64,000 nucleotides of DNA from Serratia sp. Ag1 (GCF_000743355.1 NZ_JQEI01000002.1:62001-126000), one strand, 5' to 3'; positions 29,614-42,019 are shown, counted from the first letter of the stretch. Numbers and translations are program-made. Notes: generated by a model from the sequence alone, not told the origin.

Positions 29614-32451
29614 TTAACTTAACCATTTCTTCCAACTGGCACGCACCTGCTCACGCTCAGCCATAAACCGCTCATTACTGACCTTGCTGGAATGCTCCTG
29701 CAGTGCCAGATGGTGAATTTCATCGCGCATCGCGACGTAAGCCTGAGTCAATGCGCGGGCTTCTTCCTCCGGCATGAGATCGTAATTAGCCATCAGTTCA
29801 AAGATGCGCACGTTATCTGACCAACGCGTCAAACGGGGCTCTTCGCTCGCATAGCGTAAAACCAGATATTGGGCGATAAATTCGATATCGGTGATACCAT
29901 CTTCGTCCGCTTTGATATCAAACAGATCGCGCTGTTTGCTACCTAAATGGTTGCGCATTTTCTCACGCATCTCGCGCACTTCCTGTTGCAGTTTTTCTGC
30001 TTCACGCGCTTTGCATAAAATCTCGTGGCGAATGGCATCAAACTGCTGATGCAGCGCCGGATCGCCATACACGATGCGCGCGCGCACCAGCGCCTGATGT
30101 TCCCAGGTCCAGGCTTCGTTACGCTGATAATCGGCGAAAGCCTCAACGGTGCTGACCAGCATCCCCGCCGCACCGGAAGGGCGCAGACGCGCATCCACTT
30201 CATAAAGAATGCCGGAAGAAGTACGGGTGCTGAACAGATGCATCACTCGCTGGGCCAGGCGCAGATAGAACTGACGGCCATCAATACTGCGTGCGCCATC
30301 GGTCATCACTTCCGGTGGGCAATCAAGCAGGAACACCAGATCGAGATCGGAGCTGTAACCCAACTCCCATCCCCCCAGTTTGCCGTAGCCAATCACTGCA
30401 AAACCGCGCCCTTCACGCTCATGCAGATGGGTCGGCTGGCCATAACGCGCCACCATGTCTTTCCATGCCTGTTGCACCACCGCATCAATCATCGCTTCAG
30501 CCAGGTAAGTTAAGTGATCGCTCACTTTCATTACCGGCAGCGCTTCGGCGATATCCGCTGCGGCAATACGCAGTTGCTGCGCCTGCTTGAACTGCCGCAA
30601 CGCTTCCAACTGCTGCTCTTCATCATCTTCGGGAACCCGCAGCCGATACTGGCGCAGTTCACTGCGATAGGCATCAGGTGCTACCGGTTGGTAAAGAGTA
30701 GAAGGATCCAGCAGTTCGTCCAGCAACAGCGGATAGCGCGCCAACTGGCTGGTAACCATTGGCGAAGCAGCACACAGGCGGATCAAATGGCTGAGCGCAG
30801 CGTGATATTCCACCAGCAATTCAAGATAAGTGGTGCGGGTAACAATACTCAGCAACAGTTGCGTCAAACGCACCAGCGCGGTGGGTGCATCGCTGCGCGG
30901 GCAGACCTCTGCTAGCAGGCGTGGCATCAACTGATCCAACACATCGCGGCCACGCGGGCCGATGGTGCGTTTATCCACATCGCGGCGGAATTCAGCGATC
31001 GTGCGCAACATTTGGCGACGAGCGTCCTCACTCAGATGCGGCGTCAACGGAGCGAGTTCGTTTTCTTCCAGTTCGTCCTGCCACAGGCTGTAATAGTGCT
31101 GATAGTTGGGATCTTCGCCCACATCTGGGCTGTCGTCGCCGATCAGTTCATCAAATACCGCACGCACCTGCTGCATATGGGCTTCCAGCGCCACCAACAG
31201 TGATGGCCAGTCAGGCTGATCCATCCCCCAAGCCAGGCGGGCCTGATCCAATGCATCCTGCGGCAATGTTTGCGTTTGCTGGTCGGCAATCGCCTGCAGC
31301 AGGTTCTCCAGCCGCCGCAAAAACAGGTAACTGGCGCTCAGATCCCCCACCTGTTGCGCGGTCAGCAACCCCAACTCGCCCACCGCCTGCAGCGTCGGCA
31401 ACAATGAGCGCCCCTGCAGGCTGGGCTCACGCCCGCCACGAATCAGTTGGAATACCTGAGTGATAAATTCGATTTCGCGGATGCCGCCAGCACCCAGTTT
31501 GATATTGTCTTTCAGCCCGCGCCGCCGCACTTCGCGGGCAATCATGCCTTTCATATTGCGCAGCGATTGAATGACGCTGAAATCGATATAGCGGCGGAAC
31601 ACAAAAGGCCGCAAGGTGTTGCGCAGTTCCTGACTGTAGGGATCTTCAGAGCCGCCCATCAGGCGCGCTTTCACCATCGCGTAGCGTTCCCAATCACGCC
31701 CCTGCTCCTGGTAGTAATCCTCCAGCGCGGCAAAGCTCATTACCAGCGGGCCGCTGTCGCCAAATGGCCGCAGGCGCATGTCGACCCGGTAAACAAAACC
31801 ATCAATAGTCTGCTGATCCAGCGCTTTGATCAGCCGCTGCCCTAAACGGGTAAAGAACTGGGCGTTATCCAGTTCACGCCTGCCACCTTGCGTTTGGCCA
31901 TTTTCCGGGTAGACGAAGATCAGATCGATATCCGAAGAGAAATTCAGTTCACCGCCGCCCAACTTGCCCATGCCCAGGATCAGCAACGGCTGCGGCACCC
32001 CAGCAGCGTTGCAAGGCGTACCCCATTCACGGCAACAGGCCTGGTATAGCCAATCGCGGGCGCTGACGATCAGCGTTTCCGCCAAGGCGCTCAACTGCTG
32101 CAAGGTTTGTTCTGTGGTACAGAGCTTCTGGGCCTGCGCCCAGGCAATGCGCACCAGGCTCTCACGGCGAAACAGGCGCAGAATCTGCATCAGGTGAGTT
32201 TCGTCATGCACTTCTTCAAGTTCGTCCTGCAACCAAGCGGCATAGTGCCGCCACTCTTCAGGAACCGGTGGCTGCTGGCGCAACCTTTCCAGCCATTCAG
32301 GGTGGTTGAGCAACATGTCGCTGACAAAATCGCTCGACGCCAATACGCCCTGTTCCGTAGCGTTGGGCAGTATCCCCACGCCTTGAGCTTCCTGAAATCG
32401 CTGCACGATATTCTGTGCCTGAACCTGTAACGCAGCAGAGAGTGGCAACAT
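29614..32451 (-). CDS. glnE: Glutamine synthetase adenylyltransferase / adenylyl-removing enzyme
   Basis: This bifunctional enzyme adenylylates and deadenylylates glutamine synthetase under PII control. The start at 32451 gives 945 residues, as in E. coli; the frame is open 11 codons upstream. The N-terminal (AR) domain has [19 protein letters not shown] and the C-terminal (AT) domain has [19 protein letters not shown]; both are GS-X10-D-X-D nucleotidyltransferase sites. It lies downstream of ygiF and upstream of hldE, the conserved order. Confidence 0.96.
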   Translation of the reverse strand: MLPLSAALQVQAQNIVQRFQEAQGVGILPNATEQGVLASSDFVSDMLLNHPEWLERLRQQPPVPEEWRHYAAWLQDELEEVHDETHLMQILRLFRRESLVRIAWAQAQKLCTTEQTLQQLSALAETLIVSARDWLYQACCREWGTPCNAAGVPQPLLILGMGKLGGGELNFSSDIDLIFVYPENGQTQGGRRELDNAQFFTRLGQRLIKALDQQTIDGFVYRVDMRLRPFGDSGPLVMSFAALEDYYQEQGRDWERYAMVKARLMGGSEDPYSQELRNTLRPFVFRRYIDFSVIQSLRNMKGMIAREVRRRGLKDNIKLGAGGIREIEFITQVFQLIRGGREPSLQGRSLLPTLQAVGELGLLTAQQVGDLSASYLFLRRLENLLQAIADQQTQTLPQDALDQARLAWGMDQPDWPSLLVALEAHMQQVRAVFDELIGDDSPDVGEDPNYQHYYSLWQDELEENELAPLTPHLSEDARRQMLRTIAEFRRDVDKRTIGPRGRDVLDQLMPRLLAEVCPRSDAPTALVRLTQLLLSIVTRTTYLELLVEYHAALSHLIRLCAASPMVTSQLARYPLLLDELLDPSTLYQPVAPDAYRSELRQYRLRVPEDDEEQQLEALRQFKQAQQLRIAAADIAEALPVMKVSDHLTYLAEAMIDAVVQQAWKDMVARYGQPTHLHEREGRGFAVIGYGKLGGWELGYSSDLDLVFLLDCPPEVMTDGARSIDGRQFYLRLAQRVMHLFSTRTSSGILYEVDARLRPSGAAGMLVSTVEAFADYQRNEAWTWEHQALVRARIVYGDPALHQQFDAIRHEILCKAREAEKLQQEVREMREKMRNHLGSKQRDLFDIKADEDGITDIEFIAQYLVLRYASEEPRLTRWSDNVRIFELMANYDLMPEEEARALTQAYVAMRDEIHHLALQEHSSKVSNERFMAEREQVRASWKKWLS

Positions 32452-32501
32452 AAGTGAGTGACCTGTTCTACAGCCTGCCAACAAGCAGGCCAGCAGTATA
32501 A

Positions 32502-33809
32502 TTAACGAATTGCACCATTTAACCAGAACGGCGCATGCGATAAAGCTTGCTTGCGGCTGCCTTCATACCAGCCTTGACGGCGCTCCGCGATCGCCAGTTG
32601 CAATTCACGCCAACTGTCAATGTATGGCCCGGTTTCGCTGTCTGGGTAGGCACCGGAAAGCAACATGAAAGCCAGCACCTGACGCGTCAAACGCGGCAAC
32701 TGCTCCTGATATTCATCTTCATTCAAGGAGCGCGTGAAAGCCTCTTTCAACTCGGCAGCACTGCGCCCCAGCATAATATCGCTAAAGCGCTTGAATGAAC
32801 CATCCAGTTTTGCCTGCGCTTTGGCATCGACAAACGGCCGCCATGCGCCGGTAATCAGCCATGATGTGAGCGCCAACTTACATTGCAGATACTCCGCGCT
32901 ATAGCACAACACCTGTGGCTTGGTGGTTTTATCCTGCAACAAGGGTTCCAGCGCCGTCAGACGGGCTCGCAGATCGGCACTGGCTTTGCGTGGCACCAAG
33001 CCACCAAAAATCACTAATGCCTGACGAATCAAGGCAATTGCCTCCATAACCGCGCGGCGGGCCTGTTTGTCACCACGCAGCCACAGTTCTTCATGATACT
33101 GCCAGTGGCTCAGCGCCAGCTCAAAAGCGGCGATCATGCCTTGTTCAACCGTGGATTTGGCGGCGGGTTGCAGCACGGTCAACGGGCGGCATTCCCGTTC
33201 GGCATTGCCTTGCGCCAGATGATAACCCCGCGCAGCTTTACTCAAGCTGCCCTGGCGTAAACCACCTTGTTCCGCCAAGGCCGTAGCCAAAGCCAGCAGA
33301 TCGCTCGCCTGGCCCTGTTTCAGTTCCAGCTCAACCTCGCACAGTGCTTCGCTCATGTCACCCGCACAGACCTCGCCCTGATCGAACGCAATCTCAATCT
33401 CGCTTTCACCGTAAGTGATCACCCACTTCTCCCGCACAAAATCGGTACGGAACAGCGGTTGCAGCGCCTTTTGCAACTGTGCCAACTTGCAATCCTGCGG
33501 CCAGATCTCTGCCGGGAATTTTTTCAATGCCAACGCCGGTTTGCTGATGGCAACGTTGTATTCTGGCCGCTGATGCAAACCGCCAACCACCGAACCTGCG
33601 GTTTTGATAGTCATTTCATAACTGTCGTCAAAGCCACGAATACGCAAACCCATATCATGATTACGCAGGAAGTTATCGGCGGTTTCAAAGTAGATATTGG
33701 TCAGTTTCTGCGGTGCAAAATGCTGATGCGGCCAGGCAGCCAACCGGGTGGGGAGTGCAGCAATCGCTTCAGGAGAAACGATAAATTTCAGTTCTATTTC
33801 AACGCTCAT
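32502..33809 (-). CDS. ygiF: Inorganic triphosphatase (CYTH-CHAD)
   Basis: This 435-residue protein has an N-terminal CYTH tunnel domain opening with the signature EIELKF (residues 4-9), and a C-terminal all-helical CHAD domain (about 215-430) rich in His/Arg/Lys. E. coli YgiF hydrolyses tripolyphosphate to pyrophosphate and phosphate. It is 50 bp upstream of glnE on the same strand and divergent from ygiM. Confidence 0.93.
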   Translation of the reverse strand: MSVEIELKFIVSPEAIAALPTRLAAWPHQHFAPQKLTNIYFETADNFLRNHDMGLRIRGFDDSYEMTIKTAGSVVGGLHQRPEYNVAISKPALALKKFPAEIWPQDCKLAQLQKALQPLFRTDFVREKWVITYGESEIEIAFDQGEVCAGDMSEALCEVELELKQGQASDLLALATALAEQGGLRQGSLSKAARGYHLAQGNAERECRPLTVLQPAAKSTVEQGMIAAFELALSHWQYHEELWLRGDKQARRAVMEAIALIRQALVIFGGLVPRKASADLRARLTALEPLLQDKTTKPQVLCYSAEYLQCKLALTSWLITGAWRPFVDAKAQAKLDGSFKRFSDIMLGRSAAELKEAFTRSLNEDEYQEQLPRLTRQVLAFMLLSGAYPDSETGPYIDSWRELQLAIAERRQGWYEGSRKQALSHAPFWLNGAIR

Positions 33810-34086
33810 GATTCTTTTACACCAATGGGTTAGGCATTCCTGTGGGGCTTCACGGCAGCGGAGTCGCCAGCCAAAACGGCCCGACAGCGCACAATGGCCA
33901 TTATCTTACCGCGATTCCCCACGGCTTGACTCTGCTGAGTGCAGAAAAAACCTGTTACGCGGTAAAATACCGCGCAACGCACGAAATCCCTGATACTAAG
34001 ACTGTCCTCATTCCAGTTTTAGCGTTGCGCCAACAGGCTGAACCCTCTACTATCGTTCCATTAATTCACCTAGAAACGATTAACTC

Positions 34087-34704
34087 ATGCAGAAATTACG
34101 CCTGATTTACCTTGCCGTGCTGAGCTTTAGCATCACTTGGGGCGCACATGCCGAAGATAAACGCTATATCTCCGATGAATTAAATACTTACGTTCACAGC
34201 GGCCCTGGTACGCAATACCGTATTGTAGGAACGTTAAATGCCGGTGAAGAAGTCACCCTGCTGAGCGTGAATGAAAACAATACCTACGGCCAGGTCCGTG
34301 ACTCTAAAGGGCGCACCGTGTGGATCCAACTGGATCAGTTGAGCCAGACGCCAAGCTTGCGCACCCAGGTGCCCGATCTGGAGCAACAGGTGAAAACCCT
34401 GACCGACAAACTGGCTAATATTGACAACAGTTGGAATCAGCGCACCGCCGAAATGCAGCAAAAAGTGGCCGCCAGCGATAGCACCATCGATGGCCTGCGC
34501 CAGGAAAACCAGGATCTGAAAAATCAGCTGGTTGTTGCCCAGAAAAAGGTGAATGCGGTTAATCTGCAGCTTGACGACAAACAGCGCACCATTATTCTGC
34601 AATGGTTCCTGTATGGTGGCGGCGTTGCGGGGGCTGGCCTGCTGCTTGGGCTGCTGCTTCCACGCCTGGTTCCGCGCCGTAAAAATAATCGCTGGATGAA
34701 CTGA
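34087..34704 (+). CDS. ygiM: SH3-domain membrane protein YgiM (TIGR04211)
   Basis: This 205-residue protein has a signal peptide (about 1-22, ending WGAHA) and a bacterial SH3 domain (about 25-90) with LNTYVHSGPGTQYRIVGTLN. A coiled coil follows (about 95-165), then a C-terminal transmembrane helix (GGGVAGAGLLLGLLLPRL) and a basic tail. The function is unknown; the SH3b domain suggests contact with cell wall. Gene order ygiF-ygiM-cca matches E. coli. A terminator follows. Confidence 0.92.
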   Translation: MQKLRLIYLAVLSFSITWGAHAEDKRYISDELNTYVHSGPGTQYRIVGTLNAGEEVTLLSVNENNTYGQVRDSKGRTVWIQLDQLSQTPSLRTQVPDLEQQVKTLTDKLANIDNSWNQRTAEMQQKVAASDSTIDGLRQENQDLKNQLVVAQKKVNAVNLQLDDKQRTIILQWFLYGGGVAGAGLLLGLLLPRLVPRRKNNRWMN

Positions 34705-34723
34705 TCGCGTTATCAGCCAAATC

Positions 34724-34746
34724 AGGCGCCTGCGGGCGCCATTTTT
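34724..34746 (+). terminator. Intrinsic terminator of ygiM
   Basis: GGCGCC-TGCGG-GCGCC is followed by ATTTTT about 20 bases after the ygiM stop. Confidence 0.7.
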
Positions 34747-34819
34747 ATGGCTCTCAGCATCAGTTCGCCAATTCATGTAATCTGATAAAACAAGCTACAA
34801 CACGCTCAGGAGTACAACC

Positions 34820-36055
34820 GTGAAGATTTACCTGGTCGGCGGTGCCGTTCGCGACAATCTGCTCAATATACCGGTGGTCGATCGCGACTGGGTGGTGGTC
34901 GGGGCTACGCCTGACGATCTGCTGGCCCGTGGTTACCAGCAGGTGGGTAAAGATTTCCCGGTATTTCTCAATCCAAAAACCCATGAGGAATATGCACTAG
35001 CGCGAACAGAGCGCAAATCCGGCCAGGGTTATACCGGATTTACCTGCTATGCCGCGCCAGACGTAACCTTGGAAGAAGATCTACTCCGGCGCGATCTCAC
35101 CATCAACGCCATCGCACAAGATGACGATGGTAAACTGGTCGATCCTTACCACGGCCAGGCCGACCTAGAAGCACGGATCTTACGCCACGTTTCCAACGCC
35201 TTTGGGGAGGATCCTTTACGCGTGCTGCGCGTGGCACGTTTCGCCGCCCGCTTTGCCCATCTGGGTTTCACCCTCGCAGCTGAAACCGCTGAACTGATGC
35301 AACAGATGGCAGAAAGTGGGGAACTGGCGGCGCTGACGGCGGAACGCGTGTGGAAAGAAACCGAGAAAGCGTTACAGAGCCAAAGCCCGCAGGTTTATTT
35401 TCAGGTACTGCGCGATTGTGGCGCGCTGCAGGTGTTGTTCCCTGAGATCGACGCGCTGTTCGGCGTACCCGCACCAGAAAAGTGGCACCCGGAGATTGAT
35501 ACCGGTGTGCATACCCTGATGACGCTGGCGATTGCCACACAGCTCAGCCCTGACGTGGATATCCGCTTTGCCGCACTGTGCCACGATCTCGGCAAAGGCA
35601 AAACGCCGCCAGAGCTGTGGCCCCATCACTATGGCCACGGCCCAGCCGGGGTCAAACTGGTTGAAGCGCTGTGCAAACGGCTGCGCGTGCCCAATCCGTT
35701 ACGTGATTTGGCCAAACTGGTCGCTGAATACCACGACCTGATCCACACGGTGAACAAGCTACGCCCAGAAACTCTGTTGAAGTTGTTTGATGCCATTGAT
35801 GTATGGCGTAAACCGCAGCGGCTGGAACAGATGATCCTCACCAGCGAAGCGGATGCTCGTGGCCGCACCGGTTTTGAAAACAACCCCTATCCACAGGGAG
35901 ATTATCTGCGCCAGGCGTATCAGGTTGCCAATACCGTCTCGATCCAACAGGTGGTGGAGAGCGGTCTGCAAGGGTTAGCGATCCGCGATGAGGTAAAACG
36001 CCGCCGCCAGCAGGCATTGGCAGAATGGAAGAAAACGCAGGAACCGCAGGCTTAA
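34820..36055 (+). CDS. cca: Multifunctional CCA-adding tRNA nucleotidyltransferase
   Basis: This 411-residue enzyme adds or repairs the 3' CCA of tRNAs. The class II head domain has [11 protein letters not shown] (5-15) and DRDWVVVGA with the catalytic acidic residues. The [10 protein letters not shown] motif follows near residue 90. The C-terminal HD domain contains [18 protein letters not shown], giving phosphatase and phosphodiesterase activity as in E. coli. A long hairpin separates it from the convergent lld operon. Confidence 0.96.
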   Translation: MKIYLVGGAVRDNLLNIPVVDRDWVVVGATPDDLLARGYQQVGKDFPVFLNPKTHEEYALARTERKSGQGYTGFTCYAAPDVTLEEDLLRRDLTINAIAQDDDGKLVDPYHGQADLEARILRHVSNAFGEDPLRVLRVARFAARFAHLGFTLAAETAELMQQMAESGELAALTAERVWKETEKALQSQSPQVYFQVLRDCGALQVLFPEIDALFGVPAPEKWHPEIDTGVHTLMTLAIATQLSPDVDIRFAALCHDLGKGKTPPELWPHHYGHGPAGVKLVEALCKRLRVPNPLRDLAKLVAEYHDLIHTVNKLRPETLLKLFDAIDVWRKPQRLEQMILTSEADARGRTGFENNPYPQGDYLRQAYQVANTVSIQQVVESGLQGLAIRDEVKRRRQQALAEWKKTQEPQA

Positions 36056-36066
36056 GCTGGTTGAAC

Positions 36067-36100
36067 TCTTCCTCTTTCCCCCCTTCAGGAAAGAGGAAGA
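36067..36100. terminator. Bidirectional hairpin between cca and lldD
   Basis: TCTTCCTCTTTCC / GGAAAGAGGAAGA forms a perfect 13-bp stem with an 8-base loop, between convergent genes; no long T tract. Confidence 0.6.
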
Positions 36101-36104
36101 TGGC

Positions 36105-37247
36105 TTAAAATCCTTCCCGTACTAATGAGTCACGGCTGATTTCGGCGATACTTTTCGCCCCGGTCAAGGTCATCGCTACGCACATCTCTTTTTTGATCAG
36201 TTCGAGCAAGTTCTCAACCCCGGCCTGACCTGCAGTCGCCAAGGCATAAAGATAAGCACGCCCCAGCAGCACGCTGTCGGCCCCGAGAGCGATCATACGT
36301 ACCACATCTAATCCGCTGCGTATTCCGCTGTCTGCCAGGATGGTGATATCCCCCTTCACCGCGTCGGCAATCATCGGCAATGCCCGAGCCGATGAAAGCA
36401 CCCCATCAAGCTGGCGACCACCGTGGTTGGAAACCACGATGCCATCTGCACCAAAACGCACGGCATCACGCGCATCGTCAGCATCAAGAATGCCTTTAAT
36501 CACCATCGGCCCCTGCCAGAAATCGCGGATCCATTCCAAATCACTCCACGAAATAGAAGGATCAAAGTTGGCTCCCAGCCAGCCGATGTAATCTTCCAAA
36601 CCGGTAGGCTTACCGAGGTATGCGGAGATATTCCCCAAATCATGCGGGCGCCCGTTCAGGCCAACATCCCATGCCCAAGCGGGGCGGGTCACCGATTGCC
36701 AGTAACGCCGCAGCGCCGCATGTGGGCCACTCATGCCCGAATGTGCATCGCGGTAACGCGCGCCAGGCGTCGGCATATCCACGGTGAATACCAGGGTAGT
36801 ACAGCCCGCCGCTTTCGCGCGCTCCAAAGCATTGCGCATAAATCCGCGATCTTTTAACACATACAGTTGAAACCACATCGGGCGCTTGATTGCAGGCGTG
36901 ACCTCTTCTATCGGGCACACCGAGACGGTAGAAAGCGTGAAAGGGATACCTTTTTGCTCTGCGGCCCGCGCAGCCTGCACCTCACCGCGCCGGGCGTACA
37001 TACCGCACAGCCCGACAGGGCCAAGGGCAACAGGCATGGATAACATTTCATCGAAGAGCTTGGTTTCCAAACTGAGCGCCGACATATTGTTCAGCACACG
37101 CTGGCGCAGCGCGACCTGCGCCAGATCTTCGACATTGCGCCGCAAGGTGTGCTCGGCGTAAGCACCACCATCAATATAGTGAAACAGAAACGGGGGCAGT
37201 TTACGTTGCGCCGCAGCGCGATAGTCGGTGGCTGCTGAGATAATCAT
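36105..37247 (-). CDS. lldD: L-lactate dehydrogenase (FMN, quinone-linked)
   Basis: This 380-residue FMN-dependent alpha-hydroxyacid dehydrogenase oxidises L-lactate to pyruvate and feeds electrons to the quinone pool. The FMN barrel motifs are [25 protein letters not shown] and the catalytic His/Arg in [11 protein letters not shown], followed by [10 protein letters not shown]. It is the last gene of the lldP-lldR-lldD operon, 17 bp after lldR. Confidence 0.96.
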   Translation of the reverse strand: MIISAATDYRAAAQRKLPPFLFHYIDGGAYAEHTLRRNVEDLAQVALRQRVLNNMSALSLETKLFDEMLSMPVALGPVGLCGMYARRGEVQAARAAEQKGIPFTLSTVSVCPIEEVTPAIKRPMWFQLYVLKDRGFMRNALERAKAAGCTTLVFTVDMPTPGARYRDAHSGMSGPHAALRRYWQSVTRPAWAWDVGLNGRPHDLGNISAYLGKPTGLEDYIGWLGANFDPSISWSDLEWIRDFWQGPMVIKGILDADDARDAVRFGADGIVVSNHGGRQLDGVLSSARALPMIADAVKGDITILADSGIRSGLDVVRMIALGADSVLLGRAYLYALATAGQAGVENLLELIKKEMCVAMTLTGAKSIAEISRDSLVREGF

Positions 37248-37263
37248 GGATCAATCTCCCTTA

Positions 37264-38034
37264 TTACAGTGAATTTTCATCTGGCAAACGGGTAATACGC
37301 GCCAACCTTGCCTCATCTTCATGCAGGCTTTTAATGGTGGTATGCACAAACCCCAGGTGGGATTTCGCCGCCTTGCCAGCGCGCTCGGGGTCACCGGCCA
37401 AAATAGCCTGCAGCATTTCCTCATGCTGTTCGGTCAGCCGCATAAAAATGCTCGGCACGGTATACATGCGCTGGCGGCTATGCATTACGGAGGACTGCAT
37501 TAAATCGAAGAAACCGCGCATGGTTTGCAGTAAAACCACGTTGTGCGAGGCTTCGGCAATCGCCAGGTGGAAACGCACATCCGCCTGCGCTGCCAAGTCA
37601 GGGTTGTCGCTGTCCTTAAATTCTAACGTGGCGTCGAAGCAAGCCTGCAGCTTCTCTTTATCTGCTGCTGTCGCCCGCATCGCCGCATGCCAGGCGGTGC
37701 TGGCCTCAATAGCGTGGCGGGCCTCCAGAATGTCGTAGCGATAGTCAGGATCGTCAGCCACCAAGGTTCTTAATGGCTCCACGATGCTTTGCTCCGACCA
37801 AGGGGAAAGCTCGTCATAAACATAGGTTCCACCGCCGCGTCGGCTAATCAGCACTTTTTCGCTGATCAGCTTTTGAATCGCTTCACGCAAAGAAGAACGC
37901 GAAACGCCTAGCTCGCTAGCCAACTGACGTTCAGCGGGCAAACGCATGCCCGCTTCCAGTTTACGTTCCTGAATCATCGCTTTAAGGTGCTCAACCAAAC
38001 GATCGGCCAAACGCAGAGGATGAAGCCTGGTCAT
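37264..38034 (-). CDS. lldR: L-lactate-responsive GntR/FadR regulator
   Basis: The start at 38034 overlaps the lldP stop (ATGA), giving 256 residues; the 44 codons open upstream lie inside lldP. The N-terminal GntR winged helix ([22 protein letters not shown]) is followed by an FCD ligand domain (about 90-235). In E. coli LldR represses lldPRD without lactate and activates with it, acting at two operators; two matching sites are present upstream of lldP. Confidence 0.95.
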   Translation of the reverse strand: MTRLHPLRLADRLVEHLKAMIQERKLEAGMRLPAERQLASELGVSRSSLREAIQKLISEKVLISRRGGGTYVYDELSPWSEQSIVEPLRTLVADDPDYRYDILEARHAIEASTAWHAAMRATAADKEKLQACFDATLEFKDSDNPDLAAQADVRFHLAIAEASHNVVLLQTMRGFFDLMQSSVMHSRQRMYTVPSIFMRLTEQHEEMLQAILAGDPERAGKAAKSHLGFVHTTIKSLHEDEARLARITRLPDENSL

Positions 38035-39686
38035 GGGATCATCCATGTCAGCCAATACGCCTGCAGCGTAGTGATAACGCCCACCATGCAGGTGAAGATC
38101 AGGCTGTGTTTTACTGTAAAGCGGAACAGGTCTGACTCTTTGCCCACCAGGCCAACGGCGGCACAAGCGATGGCAATAGACTGCGGCGAAATCATTTTCC
38201 CGGTGACCCCACCAGTGGTATTTGCCGCCACCAGCAATACATCAGAGACGCCAATCTGCTGTGCGGTAGTCGCCTGCAGGGCGGCGAACAACGCGTTGGA
38301 CGAGGTATCTGAACCGGTGAGAAACACCCCTAACCAACCCAGGAATGGGGAGAAAAAGGTGAAGGCTTTGCCAGTATGTGCCAGTGCCAACGCCAGCGTG
38401 GCCGACAGGCCGGAATAGTTAGAAATAAAGGCAAACGCCAGCACCATGCCGATCGAATAGATAGGCAGCATCAAGGCTTTTAACGTTTCTGCAAAGGTAG
38501 TGACCGCGTCTTTGGGCTTCATCCGCAGATAAATCACTGAGGCAATCGCCGCCACCATAATCGCAGTACCGGTAGCAGAGAACCAGTCGAGCTTGAACAC
38601 CGCAGCATAAGGCGTGATGTCTGCCACAACTGGCGGCATTTTCGCTACCAGTTTATCCAGGAAGGGGACAGGGAAGTTGAGCACCCAATCCTGCAATACC
38701 CCACCTTTAGCAAACAATGCCTTAAACGGTGGGATGCTCCACAGGGTAACCGTCGCGGTCAGGAAAATAAACGGCATCCAGGCGCGAATAATCTGCCCTA
38801 ACCGATAGTGATGCTGTACCAGTGGTTGATCGGTAACTGAGCTTTCAACGTTCTCAAAGCGGAAGATGCGTTTAGGCTGCCAGACTCGCAGAAACAGCGT
38901 CAGGCACACCAGTGAAACCAGCGAGGAGATGATATCTGGCAGTTCTGGCCCAAGAAAGTTGGAGCTGAGGTACTGCGCAAGGGCAAAGCTCCCCCCAGCC
39001 ACCACTACCGCAGGCCAGGTTTCCTTAATACCGCGCCAACCGTCCATAATCGCCATAATCCAGAACAGCACGATGATCGTCAGGAATGGCAATTGACGCC
39101 CCACCATCTGGCCGATTTCGAAGCTATCTAGCCCCGTGACTTGGCCAGCGACGATAATGGGGATCCCCATAGCACCAAAAGCCACTGGCGCGGTGTTAAC
39201 AATCAGGCAAAGCCCAGCCGCATACAGCGGATTAAACCCCAGCCCAACCAGCAATGCGGCGGTAATCGCCACTGGCGCGCCAAACCCGGCGGCCCCTTCC
39301 TGAAATGCGCCAAAACAGAAGCCAACGATCAGCATCTGTAAGCGTTGATCGGGAGTGATCGAAAGAATCGAAGAGCGGATGATGTCAAATTGCCCGGTTT
39401 TGACCGAGATTTTATACACGAACACCGCCGCGACAATGATCCACGCAATCGGCCATAAACCATAGAAAAAGCCATACACTACCGCCGCAATCGCACGGTC
39501 AGCGGGCATTTGGTAGAGGAATAACGCCACCAGCAGAGCAATCCCCACGGTGAGCGTTGCGGCAATGTGTCCCTTAAGTTTCAGTTTAATCAGGGCAAAA
39601 AAGAAAAACAGAATAGGCAGCGCGGCGATCAGACTCGACAGCCAGATATTGCCAATAGGATCATAAACTTGTTGCCAGGCTTGCAT
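38031..39686 (-). CDS. lldP: L-lactate permease
   Basis: The start at 39686 (GGAG upstream) gives 551 residues, matching E. coli LldP. The frame extends 27 codons upstream but that part overlaps the operator region. This is a polytopic inner-membrane protein of the LctP family that imports L-lactate, D-lactate and glycolate with protons. Conserved stretches include [20 protein letters not shown] and [15 protein letters not shown]. It is the first gene of the operon. Confidence 0.96.
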   Translation of the reverse strand: MQAWQQVYDPIGNIWLSSLIAALPILFFFFALIKLKLKGHIAATLTVGIALLVALFLYQMPADRAIAAVVYGFFYGLWPIAWIIVAAVFVYKISVKTGQFDIIRSSILSITPDQRLQMLIVGFCFGAFQEGAAGFGAPVAITAALLVGLGFNPLYAAGLCLIVNTAPVAFGAMGIPIIVAGQVTGLDSFEIGQMVGRQLPFLTIIVLFWIMAIMDGWRGIKETWPAVVVAGGSFALAQYLSSNFLGPELPDIISSLVSLVCLTLFLRVWQPKRIFRFENVESSVTDQPLVQHHYRLGQIIRAWMPFIFLTATVTLWSIPPFKALFAKGGVLQDWVLNFPVPFLDKLVAKMPPVVADITPYAAVFKLDWFSATGTAIMVAAIASVIYLRMKPKDAVTTFAETLKALMLPIYSIGMVLAFAFISNYSGLSATLALALAHTGKAFTFFSPFLGWLGVFLTGSDTSSNALFAALQATTAQQIGVSDVLLVAANTTGGVTGKMISPQSIAIACAAVGLVGKESDLFRFTVKHSLIFTCMVGVITTLQAYWLTWMIP

Positions 39687-39725
39687 GCAGGTATCTCCAA
39701 CGATTTTCGCCTTTACCCCACCATT

Positions 39726-39738
39726 TTGGTCTGACCAA
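39726..39738. promoter_or_regulatory. LldR-type operator O2 (promoter-proximal)
   Basis: TTGGTCTGACCAA is an inverted repeat matching the known LldR operator form TTGGT-N3-ACCAA, 40 bp upstream of the lldP start. Confidence 0.75.
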
Positions 39739-39850
39739 TCATGCCGGGTAATATAATTGATATGCAATAGTTAATTCGTTGTTAATGACATGCAATATCT
39801 CTGTACGCCTTTTTTGCCGTTCTGTGTTGAGGATTCACATTTTTTATTGA

Positions 39851-39863
39851 TTGGTAGGACCAA
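39851..39863. promoter_or_regulatory. LldR-type operator O1 (distal)
   Basis: TTGGTAGGACCAA is a second inverted repeat, centred 125 bp from the first, close to the spacing of the two LldR operators that flank the E. coli lldP promoter and support DNA looping. Confidence 0.75.
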
Positions 39864-39891
39864 ATGGCGAGAAGATAAGGGGGGAATCTGA

Positions 39892-39916
39892 GAATAGTGG
39901 GCAGAACCCACTATTC
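39892..39916. terminator. Hairpin downstream of uppP
   Basis: A perfect 10-bp stem GAATAGTGGG / CCCACTATTC with a 5-base loop lies 23 bp after the uppP stop. It has no T tract, so termination is not certain. Confidence 0.45.
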
Positions 39917-39938
39917 AAGAAGAGGGCATCTCTTGCTG

Positions 39939-40763
39939 TTACATAAACACCATGTACACCACACCCGCGACAATAAAGCGATAAATGGCAAACGGCACAA
40001 ATGAAATACGCTTGATGAGTTGCAGGAAGGTTTTAATGGCGATCAGCGCCACGATGAAAGCAGTGATAAAACCGACGGCGAACATCGGCAAGTCGCCCAG
40101 CGTCAGGAAATGCAGGCTTTTGTAGAGATCCAGCGCGCTGGCTCCCATCATCATCGGCACGGCCAGAATAAAGGAGAATTCGGACGCCGCATAACGGTTC
40201 ACGCCCACCAGCATACCGCCAGAAATCGTAGAGCCGGAACGGGAAAAGCCCGGCCACAGCGCCAAGCACTGGAAACAACCGATAGCAAATGCCTGACGAT
40301 ACGTGATGTCGTCCAGCCCGACAGCCGATGGATTCTTCGGTTTCAGCCATTCAGCCACCAGCAACAGTACACCGCCAACGATCAACGCGTACATCACGTT
40401 CTTCGGTTCAAACAGCGATTTTATCAGGTCGTGAAAGATCAGCCCTATCACCACCGCCGGGAACATCGCCAGCAAAATATGGCCCAATTTCAGATGCCCC
40501 GCCGTTTTACCGTCATGCTCAACCGGTTTACCACCGAAATGAATGCCAATCAGGCCAAACAAACGACGCCAAAACACCACGACCACCGCCAGAATCGACC
40601 CCAGTTGGATGATCACTTCGAAGGTTTTAGCCGTGTCACCGGTAAACCCCAACCACTCACCCACGATGATCATATGCCCAGTAGAGGAAACCGGCAAAAA
40701 TTCGGTTAACCCTTCAACCACCCCAAGAACAAACGCAACAAACAGTGAATGCATGTCAGCCAT
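39939..40763 (-). CDS. uppP: Undecaprenyl-diphosphatase UppP (BacA)
   Basis: This 274-residue membrane phosphatase recycles undecaprenyl pyrophosphate for peptidoglycan and O-antigen synthesis and gives basal bacitracin tolerance. The two active-site motifs are [11 protein letters not shown] (residues 21-31) and [13 protein letters not shown]. About eight transmembrane segments are visible. It is adjacent to folB and on the same strand, as in E. coli, with a 150 bp gap. Confidence 0.96.
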   Translation of the reverse strand: MADMHSLFVAFVLGVVEGLTEFLPVSSTGHMIIVGEWLGFTGDTAKTFEVIIQLGSILAVVVVFWRRLFGLIGIHFGGKPVEHDGKTAGHLKLGHILLAMFPAVVIGLIFHDLIKSLFEPKNVMYALIVGGVLLLVAEWLKPKNPSAVGLDDITYRQAFAIGCFQCLALWPGFSRSGSTISGGMLVGVNRYAASEFSFILAVPMMMGASALDLYKSLHFLTLGDLPMFAVGFITAFIVALIAIKTFLQLIKRISFVPFAIYRFIVAGVVYMVFM

Positions 40764-40910
40764 GATCCGGTTTTACCCCATGTCAAATTTAAGGCTCTAT
40801 ACCCTACTGCTCAGCTAACCGTTGAAAATAAAGGGTATAAACGTAAAAAGCGGCAGTGTTCAGTACATTGCCGCTCAGAATAACGTCTCTGAATTGCACC
40901 CAGATGACAA

Positions 40911-41270
40911 TCAGCCACCTCGCGTGCCACGCTCAATGATCACACCAACCCGGCTGGCCTGTGCAACCGCTCCCGGCTTGCTGACCTTAATACGGACCCA
41001 CGGGGATTTAAAGCGCTGCAGTAAAATTTCGGATACCTCCTCTGCCACCCGCTCCACCAGCGCAAAACGCTGCGGCTGCACATGCTGAATGATCGCATCG
41101 CTGACATCCGCATAGCTCAGGCAGTGGTTCACATCATCACTGGCCGCTGCCTGGCGGTTATCCCAAGCCATTTCGATATCGAACACCAGTTTCTGCTGTA
41201 TGGTCTGTTCCCAATCATAAACGCCAATCGTGGTGATCACGGTCAGCTCTTCGATAAATACGATATCCAT
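40911..41270 (-). CDS. folB: Dihydroneopterin aldolase
   Basis: This 119-residue enzyme converts 7,8-dihydroneopterin to 6-hydroxymethyl-dihydropterin and glycolaldehyde in folate synthesis. It begins [21 protein letters not shown], close to E. coli FolB; a GTG one codon upstream is possible. The catalytic Glu in IGVYDWEQ and Lys in [11 protein letters not shown] are present. It is divergent from plsY. Confidence 0.95.
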   Translation of the reverse strand: MDIVFIEELTVITTIGVYDWEQTIQQKLVFDIEMAWDNRQAAASDDVNHCLSYADVSDAIIQHVQPQRFALVERVAEEVSEILLQRFKSPWVRIKVSKPGAVAQASRVGVIIERGTRGG

Positions 41271-41377
41271 CACGTCATTCTCAGTTTTTGGCCCTGCCGG
41301 ATACCACTTCCAGCGGAATGTGCGTATTATCCATAGATATTGCGAGTAAAACGACCATTATTAAACGGAACCGCGTT

Positions 41378-42016
41378 ATGAGTGCTACCGCGCTTGGCAT
41401 GATTATCTTCGCGTATCTGTGTGGCTCAATTTCCAGCGCGATCCTGGTTTGCCGGATCGCCAGGCTACCGGATCCGCGTCAACATGGGTCGGGAAACCCC
41501 GGTGCGACTAACGTTCTGCGCATTGGTGGCAAGCTAGCCGCAGCAACCGTGCTGGTCTTTGATATTTTGAAAGGGATGCTACCGGTCTGGCTGGCCTATG
41601 CGCTGAATGTCCCACCGCTCTACCTTGGCCTGACGGCGATCGCCGCTTGCCTCGGCCACATTTATCCGGTGTTCTTTCACTTTCGCGGCGGCAAAGGCGT
41701 TGCCACGGCGTTTGGTGCGATCGCCCCGATTGGCTGGGATCTCACCGGCCTGATGACCGGCACCTGGCTACTGAGCGTGCTGCTGAGCGGCTATTCCTCA
41801 TTGGGTGCCATTGTCAGTGCGCTGATAGCTCCCTTCTACGTCTGGTGGTTTAAGCCTCAGTTTACTTTCCCGGTGGCGATGCTTTCGTGCCTGATCCTGA
41901 TGCGCCATCACGACAACATCCAGCGTCTGTGGCGTGGACAAGAAGATAAAATCTGGGGGAAATCCCGCAAAAAACCAACCACTACCGCAGAACAACAAGA
42001 GAATAGAGAAGAATAA
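41378..42016 (+). CDS. plsY: Glycerol-3-phosphate acyltransferase PlsY
   Basis: The start at 41378 gives 212 residues. PlsY transfers acyl from acyl-phosphate to glycerol-3-phosphate, the first acylation of phospholipid synthesis; PlsC (3247-3981) does the second. Motifs are [12 protein letters not shown] (residues 37-48), [12 protein letters not shown] and a late [11 protein letters not shown]. Five membrane segments are expected. The 30 codons of open frame upstream overlap the folB promoter region and are ignored. Confidence 0.95.
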   Translation: MSATALGMIIFAYLCGSISSAILVCRIARLPDPRQHGSGNPGATNVLRIGGKLAAATVLVFDILKGMLPVWLAYALNVPPLYLGLTAIAACLGHIYPVFFHFRGGKGVATAFGAIAPIGWDLTGLMTGTWLLSVLLSGYSSLGAIVSALIAPFYVWWFKPQFTFPVAMLSCLILMRHHDNIQRLWRGQEDKIWGKSRKKPTTTAEQQENREE

Positions 42017-42019
42017 TCG

